From contig NC_087067.1 of assembly GCF_963678635.1 (NCBI RefSeq), positions 19,785,639 to 19,849,638 on the forward strand: 64,000 nt of DNA, written 5' to 3'. Numbering within the stretch: position 1 is the first letter of the stretch; each line of letters starts with the position of its first letter. The translations under genes and the position numbers were made by a program. This document shows, piece by piece, positions 20,186-28,716 of the stretch. The notes below the pieces were generated by a model, which had not been told where the DNA came from, made no database searches, and was given only the letters and a program-made list of their open reading frames with translations. Origin of the DNA: Symsagittifera roscoffensis. Its lineage: Eukaryota > Xenacoelomorpha > Acoela > Convolutidae.

Positions 20186-21859
20186 ATGGACAACTTCAAC
20201 CTGGATGAATTGATGGACCTGGCAGAGGCATATGTAGGACCGATGGTAGATGCGATCTATCGTCGGCTGATCGAACGAGACTTCGCTCTGGAGGACCCAG
20301 AGGTGGTCATGTTGCTGACCGCCCTGATCAACATCTTGGGGCACGACAACCGTGGGGACCGCCCCACGGAAGTCCTGTTGATGGCAGCATATGGAGAAAG
20401 AGGAGTACTAGACCGCCCGAACATGAGAGTGATGAGGTGGAGAAACGGGGCTCTCTCAGGGAGTGACTTGGCGAATGAGCCTGGATTGGGAAGTTCTAGG
20501 ACTTACCAACCAGGTGAGATGCCAATGCCCTCTAAGCCTAAACCTGGGCTGACGAGAATGCATCGGGAGATGAACAGCGAGGCGACCTCGTCTGGTTCAC
20601 CACTGAGAGCAGCTGTGCCACCAAAAAGGGCGAAAGTAACACAGAAGGTTCAGACGAACCAAACCATACAAGATCTGGACGAGATGAACGATCAGCTGAG
20701 AAGTACGAAGAAGGAGTTAGACGATATGACGAAGACCATGCTGGCAATGGAGGAAGACCGGGACATGTGGAGAAAGTTGTTTGAAGACTGCAACAAAAAA
20801 CAGGGTCAAGAGATCGAACGCTTGAGGCAGGAATACAAAGAGCGATCGGAACAGGCGGCGTTGACGACGTCCATTGAGAAAGTGATACCTGCAAGGGATA
20901 TTCCTCGTGGGCAGTCCCCGATGGAGCTCTTGACGCCTCGAGAAATGAGTCAAACAACGGAGACTCGACTTCCAGCAGAGACGAGCCGAGTAACAATCCC
21001 GGATCCTAGTGACACCTTGGGTGATCCCGTCGTAGAACAGACAGTGAGAAAACTGATAGAGACAGCTGGACGATTGGTCGCTAACAAGAATGCACCAGGT
21101 TCCGGGGTGACTGCACCCTATGGAACGATTGACGATACGGGCAGAGTACAACTCTCCCAGACAGTAATCAGACAAGGGATGAGTAACGTGACACCACTCA
21201 TGGGGAACTCGAGAATCCCAGAGAGGAAAGTAAGGAAGATGCCAGCGAAGAAAGTGTCTCGTGTAATAGACGTGCAGAAGAATAATCAATTGAAGTATAA
21301 TTTCACGGGAGTTCCGGAGACAGATCCGAGGGCCTGCTTCAATCGAGCTACCTGGAGCCCGGCTGTGAACCTGCAGCAACCACCACTCGGGACATCTCAC
21401 CTGATATTGGGAGACAGCTTAGTCAGAGTGCTGTCGAATTTGAGGACCTCATGGGTCACCACGGTGATGGCCTTTGGAGGCGCGACGATTGCCCAATTAT
21501 ATCGCGTGGTGGAGCTGATGAATCCAGGGAAGATACCCAATGTGATGATCTTAGTTGGGACGAATGATATCTCCAGAGGATCAGATGAGCAGGAAGCACT
21601 GTGGGAATCATTGATGGTGTGTTTGTTCACTACTCTCTGGCAGAAGTTCAGTTGCGCGGTACTGACCGTTTGCACGGTGCCAATGAACGCAAGAAGCCTG
21701 ACAGCATCAGGAAGAAGGCACAACGAAGGAGTCATGAGATGGAACAACATCTTGAGAAACCTAGCAAATCGAAATGCCGGAAGAATGATCCTCATGGACA
21801 TTGAACATGAATTGAGAGCCATGGATCAAGCCAGACTGACCACGGACAGGCTTGGTTGA
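20186..21859 (+). CDS. Gypsy ORF3: coiled coil plus SGNH/GDSL hydrolase-like domain (557 aa)
   Basis: Starts MDNFNLDELMDLAEAYVG. Residues about 150-220 form a charged coiled coil (DLDEMNDQLRSTKKELDDM and on). A basic, Pro/Thr-rich linker follows. From about 403 the sequence reads HLILGDSLVRVLSNL (block I, nucleophile Ser in GDS), then a Gly-Gly segment (AFGGATIAQL) and VMILVGTNDISRG (block III, GTND), with predicted alternating strands and helices after it. This is the block order of SGNH hydrolases (esterases/lipases/acetylhydrolases). Esterase ORFs are known in CR1/L2 LINEs; one in a Gypsy element is unusual to my knowledge. It might act on glycans or lipids, or serve only as a particle or RNA-binding protein. 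The end overlaps the start of ORF4 by a few bases. Confidence 0.85.
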   Translation: MDNFNLDELMDLAEAYVGPMVDAIYRRLIERDFALEDPEVVMLLTALINILGHDNRGDRPTEVLLMAAYGERGVLDRPNMRVMRWRNGALSGSDLANEPGLGSSRTYQPGEMPMPSKPKPGLTRMHREMNSEATSSGSPLRAAVPPKRAKVTQKVQTNQTIQDLDEMNDQLRSTKKELDDMTKTMLAMEEDRDMWRKLFEDCNKKQGQEIERLRQEYKERSEQAALTTSIEKVIPARDIPRGQSPMELLTPREMSQTTETRLPAETSRVTIPDPSDTLGDPVVEQTVRKLIETAGRLVANKNAPGSGVTAPYGTIDDTGRVQLSQTVIRQGMSNVTPLMGNSRIPERKVRKMPAKKVSRVIDVQKNNQLKYNFTGVPETDPRACFNRATWSPAVNLQQPPLGTSHLILGDSLVRVLSNLRTSWVTTVMAFGGATIAQLYRVVELMNPGKIPNVMILVGTNDISRGSDEQEALWESLMVCLFTTLWQKFSCAVLTVCTVPMNARSLTASGRRHNEGVMRWNNILRNLANRNAGRMILMDIEHELRAMDQARLTTDRLG

Positions 21860-23306
21860 ATCGAGTCTTCCAAGAACGGAAACGGAACTGATAGCAGATT
21901 GCCATGGAGGAACCGATGTGAATCTAGTGACAGCACTAGGATTCTACAGCATGTTTGGTTCTTTAGAGTCACTATTGAATCTAGAACAGAAACATGAGAT
22001 GGTCACAGCCATCAGCGTAGAAGTATTCCCAGGAGTTCTGCAGACTGAGCAGAAGTATATAGGAAAATGGAGGGAAGCAATCGAGACAGAGATGAACATC
22101 AGACACAGCGAAACTTATTGTAGACCATCAGGAGCACGATATTTGGTGGGCTCAACGTTGGCTCCAATGTGCAAGAGCAAATATCCTGTACATTTCGTAG
22201 CTGTGGACGTAAAGAGTACAAGAACGATTGTGGATCAAGCCTTCTCAGTGCCGAAGTGTGTGAGATTAGCGAGGATGTCTGAAAAGTCTTACGAGTTACT
22301 ATGTAAGATGTTCTCAGCAATTCCAGAGAGAACCAAAGAAGAGTTGGAGTCAATACTAGGAAAGAAGTTCATGGGATATGTGAGCGGGAACTTCAGTGAC
22401 TTCGAAAAACAGAAACAGGGAGGATCAACTGTCACAGATTACAATGCAGTAGATGAGAATGATGAAATCCACCGAGTGATGATGGAAGTGGAACCATTGC
22501 TGGAAGCTTCGGGAAAACGTAATTGGAGGAGCATCATGTTGACGCATGATGAGTTTCCTTGCCACTGCTTGCTGCAGACCTGGTGGTATCCCAAGCGTAG
22601 TAATCTGATGTTGATCTGGGACTCTGGAGAGCTGCTCTCCATGGGTTTACCAGATTCATCACAGCCCGTAACAATAGTGATAGTGGGAGTTATGATGGCA
22701 ATACGATGGTTGGAAGCTCATATGAGAGAAAATAATAGACAGGAGGCACCGACGAGAGAACAATTGCGGAAATTAGATTGTCTAAAAGATTTAGATCTTT
22801 TTGAGACAATGTGCAAAGTTCTAAACATTCCGATGGAAGTGAAGAAGATATGGGCAAGAAAACGATTGATGCCATGGTTCAGAGCTAACATGACTGCATG
22901 GTTGTACGAGTATGCGAAAAAGCATATGTCGAAGCACGGCAGAGTGTACAGTGAATATCAGCTGGACATTGGGGCAGGAGCTTTCGAGCGAGCTTTCGTG
23001 ACTCATCGGAATGCAGTGACCACCGCTGTGAAAAGAATTTCCAGGACGAGCGAGCGTAGTGGAAATGAGAAGGCAGAGATGCTGAAAGAAGATTTGGAGA
23101 GAAACGTGGCGTTGTGTCTCCACAACAGCTTCTGTAGAAACAGAGAATCAAACGTGGATCCCCTACCTTGCTGTAAACAGAGGGTGGAAGAGCAGAAGTG
23201 TTGGAGGACGGCTTCCAACAGCGTCAGGATAGTCAATGACGTGCTACAAGACACGGAGACCGAAAGTGCGGAGTCAGTGTCACAGGAGGAGGAAATGGAG
23301 CATTGA
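21852..23306 (+). CDS. Gypsy ORF4: unrecognised protein (484 aa)
   Basis: Open frame directly after, and slightly overlapping, ORF3. It is mixed alpha/beta in character, with a Trp-rich part (QTWWYPKRSNLMLIWDSGE), one moderately hydrophobic stretch (PVTIVIVGVMMAIRWL), a Cys-containing basic tail (CLHNSFCRNRES) and an acidic end (ESVSQEEEMEH). I see no signal peptide, no furin-type site and no clear membrane anchor, so I do not call it an envelope. It occupies the position where env lies in errantivirus-like elements. Function unknown. Confidence 0.75.
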   Translation: MVESSLPRTETELIADCHGGTDVNLVTALGFYSMFGSLESLLNLEQKHEMVTAISVEVFPGVLQTEQKYIGKWREAIETEMNIRHSETYCRPSGARYLVGSTLAPMCKSKYPVHFVAVDVKSTRTIVDQAFSVPKCVRLARMSEKSYELLCKMFSAIPERTKEELESILGKKFMGYVSGNFSDFEKQKQGGSTVTDYNAVDENDEIHRVMMEVEPLLEASGKRNWRSIMLTHDEFPCHCLLQTWWYPKRSNLMLIWDSGELLSMGLPDSSQPVTIVIVGVMMAIRWLEAHMRENNRQEAPTREQLRKLDCLKDLDLFETMCKVLNIPMEVKKIWARKRLMPWFRANMTAWLYEYAKKHMSKHGRVYSEYQLDIGAGAFERAFVTHRNAVTTAVKRISRTSERSGNEKAEMLKEDLERNVALCLHNSFCRNRESNVDPLPCCKQRVEEQKCWRTASNSVRIVNDVLQDTETESAESVSQEEEMEH

Positions 23307-24120
23307 CGAATGGTCGAGAAAACAAGAGGCAGCAAGAAAGAAAATTAGAAGAATTTAGAAGTTTTAGAGCTTCTAAACGACGAAAAAAGAAGAGAACAAA
23401 GGGATGATGAAGAAAAATCAAACTCAGAATTGTTTTATGTGTGTGAAAAACTCAAGTGAGAAACCAAGCAACCAAGTTGTAATAGAAAACTGAAACATTT
23501 TTTTGAGTTTTGAAATTGTTGCATTTATAAATTTGCATTTTGATTTTAGCAGAAGTGGCTTTAGAGACACTTATTATTTATTTAGAAAGGCTTAAGGGAA
23601 GAGTATATTTAAATATTCCAGCCTGCATGATTGTTTTTAATCACTTAGGAAGACTGATCACTTTGTGGTGACGTGGAAGGCTTGAGTAATCTCTCGAAGA
23701 GGGAGATTGTTTTATTGTTCTTTCTAACCACAAAGTTTCTTAGTTTTAATATTCAGGACAATAAACAAGCAAGATTTCCGAAGGGAAGGAGCATAGTAGG
23801 ATAATTTTAGCTTGTTGGTTGGCAGGACTGTCCTGCAAGCCAACACCTTTTAAATCTAAGAGATAAAGTTTCAATCGGGACATTGACACTGGAAGTCAGA
23901 AAATATGTTTTATCTTAAGTCATATCCTCAATGTGCAGATTAATGAAAGAATTTGAAGGCTATAATGATGTAGTATGATGCCATTTATATTCTGCAGTGA
24001 GTCGATGTGACGTAGATAAAAGTAATTTCGTGCATTTTGTAAATTCTGTTCGATGACACTGTAACCATTTAGAACATTGCGCGATTCAATGAGGACATTG
24101 ACCGGACTGTCCGGGGAGTA
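23307..24120 (+). other. 3' non-coding region and polypurine-type tract of the Gypsy element
   Basis: About 810 bp without a convincing ORF. It ends in CTGTCCGGGGAGTA immediately before the 3' LTR, the place and composition expected for the plus-strand primer tract. Confidence 0.65.
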
Positions 24121-25059
24121 TGTGACATTCGACCAGAATGTGAAAAATGCAATCTCTGCACAATTCGGAATTTTAGCAGTAAACCTTCCGGATTGGTGGT
24201 TTTTATGAACTAAGGGCGTTATTGGAACGTTTAGCCAAACGGTGAAGGCTGGAATATTCTAGTATTTTAAAATTTCAAAAATTCGAATGATGACGTCACA
24301 TTTCCGAGAAATGCTGAAACGGCCATTTTAACAAAAAACGAGAGAGGAAACAGAACAACAACGTTAGTTGCGCTGACGAGGACAACTCTATTGAAATTGA
24401 AGAAGTCGAAATTGAAGAAAAACAGCAGCAGAGTGCAGAGAACTTTCCGAGTTGCAACTATTGTGCTGCTACAATAGTTGCAAGGCCGTTGCGAACAACG
24501 GTGAAGGGTAAGAAATCAGCCTTCCGTGTTATCGTGAAATCGAACTTAAGGAGCTTGATTCACCGGATTCAAGAATTCGGAAGGGTCTCGGGACGGAAAA
24601 CTTTTATTGACTCAGATGAACTTTTAGCATCCTGTCATGTCCTGACTTGAATTTAATTGATATTTGGATTAGTTTTGACAAGGATGAGGTGCTAAGAGTT
24701 GGGGGGGGGGAAAGGGTTGATCCATCTTCGATGGAGATGATGATTTTTATCTACTGAACAAAAACAATAGTAATATAATAAATAGTAGCCCTGTTTTTAG
24801 GAGTGACCTCGTGGTCTGGGGATACTGAGACCCAGCCATGAGCTCACTATTTTTGCATGTAATTCAGTTAATTTGAGCGTTCTGGTCGAAGCCGGAGAAC
24901 AGTAACGTTTTTGTCGACCCGATGTAAGAAAGACCACCGAAAAGTACTGGCTTGGTAGAGACGGTGAAAAACATGCAAAGCTCTGTTTAGACGCTAGCCA
25001 GTCGTCCTAAGACTTAGTTTTGTTATCCGTCGATATGTATCTTCCGGGCGAATGTTACA
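24121..25059 (+). repeat. 3' LTR of the Gypsy element
   Basis: 939 bp, about 99.7% identical to the 5' LTR. Followed by TTG and the continuation of LINE-1. Confidence 0.97.
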
Positions 25060-26892
25060 TTGAATGCTTAGACCTATGTTCCGTAGTTTGGCGACTAGGA
25101 TACTATGAGGAACTTTATCAAAGGCTTTAGAAAAATCTAGATAAAGGACTGATAGTGTTTGAACATTTTTGTCATCGTAGAGTTCATATACTTTGCTCAA
25201 AAATTGTACCATTTGTAGTACTGCTGACCTTTTTTGCCGGAAGCCGTATTGTGCGTTTTCCAGGAAAGGTTGAACTTTGGGGTATATATTATCAAAGATA
25301 ATTTTTTCGAAGACCTTCGAGGCGGAGCATAAGAGGCTAATTGGGCGGTAGCACTCGACTGACGCCTTGTTCTTTTCTTTAAAAATTGGGGCCACTTGAC
25401 TTGTTTTCCAGTAGGTCGGGAAGAGCCGCTTGTTAATGAATGTGCGGAAGAGAAGATAGAGCGATTTTGACAGAGTTTCAGAAAGATTTTTTAGGATTAT
25501 ATTACCTATATCATCAAAACCTGACGCTTTATTTGTTAAAAGATTTTTGAGAATGTATTGGATTTTGGTTTCTTCAATGTGTATTTGTGTACAGATTTCT
25601 TCTGTAGGATAACAGTTTGTATTTCGTGCGAGAGGGTTAGGAATTGATTCCTTTTGATATACACTGATGAAAAATTCGTTAAAAAATGTAGCTTTTTGGG
25701 TGTCATCTCTTGTGGATTTTTCCTTGTAGAACATTTTTTGGGGATATTTCCTGGAACTACTTATTTTGTTCAAGTATTTTTGCAGGTCACTGAATCGTCT
25801 ACTGCTTGTTACTGTTTCTTCGTAAATTGCTTGATCTTCAGTCAATGCTATTTGAAGATTTTTTTCCAGTTTTTTGTGTTTTAGGATAATGCTTAAATTA
25901 GGTTTGTTTTGCCGATCGATACGCCGTTTTAAGGTTTGTACTCTTTTTAGCATGTGAGACGTACTTGGCTTCACCCATGGGGGGAGAGTTGATCTGTGTG
26001 ATGTAACCTTGGGTACATTGTTCTTTATTTTGTCCCATAACCATGCATACCACTGACGAAGGAGCTCATTTACATTACTGTAACAATACGGTATGAAAGG
26101 TTTGTCTTTTATTTCTTGATTTATTATCTTCCAATCGGCTCTGTTAAACGCCAGACTTTCATCTTTGTTTATTTCTTTGATACTGGCTTCCATGTTAATT
26201 GTTGCAGAGTAAGCATAATGATCTGAGCAAGAAACTTTGTCGATGCTGTATGCGTTTGTTGCTGAATGGTCCGTGTGCCAGTTGAGTATTACTCCAGGGT
26301 TGTTTGTTAATAAAACATCAAGCTGCTTTTTTTTGGAGTCGAATAATTGTTCATAGTCAAGTTCAATGAGCTTTTTTAACACTGCATTTTCATATTTGTC
26401 CTTTGAGTGCATCATTTTCCAATGAGTGTATTCAAAATTTATATCTCCCGTAATCGACACTGCGTTACAGTTGTGTTGTATTTGTAATTTTGTTAGGTTT
26501 TCGAACAAACTGATGAAGTTTTGTTGTTTCCATTGGTATTTACTGTTTTTCGGGGGATTATAAACACAGCAGAGTATTTGATGATGCCCAGTTTCACCTG
26601 TTAGTTTGGCCACTATGCATTCTTCATTTTCTATTTGAGCATCAATTTCTTCGTAATGCACATTTTCTTTTATCGCCATGAGTACGCCTCCGTGATTGGT
26701 TTTTAAAGTGGAGTTTTTTCTATCTTTGCGAATTATATTAAAACCAGCCAAATGCAGAGCTTTATCTGGTATTTCCTTTACCAGCCATGTCTCTGTGAGA
26801 CATAGTATATCGTAGTCTGTTTGTAAAATGGCATTTGAAAGAGCTATTCTTCTGTTGATGTCTAAAATACTTCTGACATTTAGGCATAACAT
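25060..26892 (-). mobile_element. LINE-1 (CR1-like) ORF2, N-terminal part: endonuclease and RT fingers/palm start
   Basis: Starts MLCLNVRSILDINRRIAL at 26892 and runs down to the Gypsy insertion at 25060. The first 230 residues are an apurinic/apyrimidinic-type endonuclease with CLTETWL, SITGDINFEY and SCSDHYAYSA (E, D/N and SDH motifs). RT motifs follow: NKASGFDDIGN, YRPISLLCSASKVFEKI, QYGFRQKRSAVLQM and LYLDFSKAFDKVPHSIL. The C-terminal half is at 5341-6399 on the other side of the Gypsy element. ORF1 ends about 24 bp upstream. All visible motifs look intact, so this copy was probably mobile until it was interrupted. Confidence 0.93.
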
Positions 26893-26916
26893 TTTTAAAT
26901 ACTTGGCAGTAGGTAG

Positions 26917-27792
26917 TCAATTGCTTTCTTCGACTTTTTTCCAATTTCCACTTTCTTCGTCATATTGGTAAAGGAAAAGGTCCCTTAGCCTTAGGTTTTT
27001 AGCTGATACTCCAGTTTCTATCATTGTTCGTCTTTTCATAAGAAGTTTGTTCTCAATCAGAAATTCACTTGGGCTGAGCTCTTTTGACACAAAGACAGTT
27101 TTGTCGTAGTTTTTCAATTTTGCCAAGGACATTAGTATCAGTCGTTTTTGCCATTCATTTGAAACATTTACAAATATTGTGCGTGGCCTTTTTCCTTCTT
27201 CGTATTTTCCTAAACGTTTTAAATCTGTGATTTTTGCTTCAACTGTTAAGAACGCAAACAGTTTGTTCACCTCTTCCAAGTCGTGTTCGTGTCTATCTCT
27301 TGAACTTTTTGAGCCCAGTTCAAGCAGTCCTCTTATCCGGATTCCGTTATAGCTTGATTCTGGTTTGTCTAAGGCAGGTTGCTTTGGCTCATTTCTGTTT
27401 TGTGGTTTTTTGCTTGTTTCATCTATCTTTTGCTTAAGTGAATCTATCTCTTGTTTAAAAGTAGAGAATTGTTCGGCGATTTCATTTAGTTTTGTTTCAG
27501 CAATGGATGGACGGATTTGCATCAAATCGTTGATCATCGACTCTTTCCTATTGTTTCCAACACAACAGTTACAGAGCAGGAGGACGTTCTGGCTGATCTC
27601 CGAAATTCCAAGGATGGCAGTTTCAGATATTCCAGTGCATGTTTTTGTCATGTGCATAACATCGCCACAGGAAATGCAATTAAAGATTTGACTTTTGTTT
27701 GTGATCGGCTTTTTGCATGTTTTACAAGATTTCTCAGATGCTTGCGAGACGCTAGCATTTCTGCGTCTTTCTTCTGAGCCCATATTGCTCAA
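26917..27792 (-). mobile_element. LINE-1 ORF1: PHD-like zinc finger protein (291 aa)
   Basis: Starts MSNMGSEERRRNASVSQA. A zinc-finger region follows, CKTCKKPITNKSQ, then CISCGDVMHMTKTC, then CNCC, spaced like a PHD finger. After it comes a coiled coil (FSTFKQEIDSLKQKIDETSK), then a C-terminal domain with RGLLELGSKSSRDRHEHD and KLRDLFLYQYDEES. PHD-bearing ORF1 proteins that chaperone the RNA are known from CR1-group LINEs. It is uninterrupted. Confidence 0.88.
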
Positions 27793-27950
27793 AAAAAAAT
27801 CTTCTCAGAACTGACACTCCAAGGTATGAAACCTCAGGAGAAAACCAGACTAGAGAAGACTTATTGAGTTTTTTGATTCCCTTGGACTGATACTCCAAGG
27901 TATAAAAACCTCAGGAGAGAATAGTCTCAAGAAAATCAGACTCACCAGAA
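27793..27950 (-). repeat. LINE-1 inter-ORF spacer with a duplicated motif
   Basis: The block 'actgayactccaaggtat' followed by 'aacctcaggaga' occurs twice, about 75 bp apart, near 27811 and 27886. It may be a duplicated regulatory unit between the first and second ORFs. Confidence 0.55.
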
Positions 27951-28688
27951 CTAGTGCGATGAGGATTGGGCTGCTTGTTTTTTCTTTGCTGCTGCTCTCT
28001 TTGATTTGGTGGGCCGTACTCTGGATTTTGATCTTTGCTGAAGTACTAGTGAAAGAAGGTTGTGACGTTTCGAAATTACTTTGTTGAGCAACTTCAGCTC
28101 AAGCGACGGAGGGGGGTGTAGTTTAGAGAGGGCAACAACTGTATCAATGTCGTTTTGTTTTTGTTTAGGAAGAAGTCGTTTTATCGCGTCGATGATAAGA
28201 GGTTTCGTCTTCCGTAACTTTTCAAAAATGTGAGGGGTACCGTCTCGACGAATGTATATGATCGCAGCTATTTGATGCTGAAAATTCGTGATGATTTCAG
28301 TTAACTGCTCCGGGGAACACTTCGTATTAAAGTTTTTGGGATGTTTTGTGATACTATTGTTTATCACATCGTGCCAGAGAATGATTTCTCTGGATTTTAG
28401 GGAACCGTTTCTAAGTAACCACTGCAATTTCTTGAGTTTACTCACGTTGTTTGGGTTGAGGCTTAGTCCCGATTTTGCAAAAGTGAATCTTCGATACTTT
28501 ACCCTTAGATCGTAGGGTAGGTAGTCAAGGGTCCTTCTGAGTGAGCTTGCTCCAACTACAATCATGTGATCCACCAACCTGTGTCCACCCACTAGTGTCC
28601 ACGAGCGGTAGCAGAGGTAAATGAACCCAGTCAAAGTAATTTGAAGTAAATGCAGGGGACCACCACGGCTGTCCCAGTATATCAACAA
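27951..28688 (-). mobile_element. LINE-1 upstream ORF: degenerate SGNH-like protein (about 245 aa)
   Basis: Contains MIVVGASSLRRTLDYLPYD (block-I-like, GDS replaced by GAS), then FTFAKSGLSL, then REIILWHDVINNSITKH (position of the GTND block, here WHDVINN), then AAIIYIRRDGTPHIFEKL and a Lys/Arg/Gln-rich tail. The order resembles SGNH folds, but I see no block V Asp-x-x-His, so catalysis is doubtful. It lies between LINE-1 ORF1 and the 5' boundary of the LINE-1 insertion (28716-28720), so it belongs to the same inserted unit. That would make LINE-1 a three-ORF LINE of about 4.8 kb. The first codons before Met are less certain. Confidence 0.7.
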
Positions 28689-28716
28689 TTTATCTGAAAC
28701 TATTTAATAAGGTATT

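Larger units (their letters stand above)
6400..25059 (+). mobile_element. Giant Ty3/Gypsy LTR retrotransposon with macro-like and SGNH-like accessory domains
   Basis: Full-length element of about 18.66 kb with both LTRs, a 2.85-kb leader, gag-pol (ORF1), an integrase ORF with extra C-terminal domain (ORF2) and two further ORFs (ORF3, ORF4). The termini are TGTGACATTCG and CGAATGTTACA, a near-perfect inverted pair. It sits inside LINE-1. TTG flanks both ends and is the only direct repeat that fits as a target-site duplication. The LTRs differ at about three positions in 938, so the insertion is recent. The element looks whole, with long open frames and no obvious decay. Ty3/Gypsy elements are usually 5-8 kb, so this one is two to three times normal length. 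Assignment to Ty3/Gypsy rests on the RT (YVDD) and on RNase H preceding integrase. Confidence 0.95.

Noticed and set aside
21852-23306. Envelope glycoprotein in the fourth Gypsy ORF
   Set aside because: No signal peptide or clear membrane anchor; only one modest hydrophobic stretch. Left as unknown.
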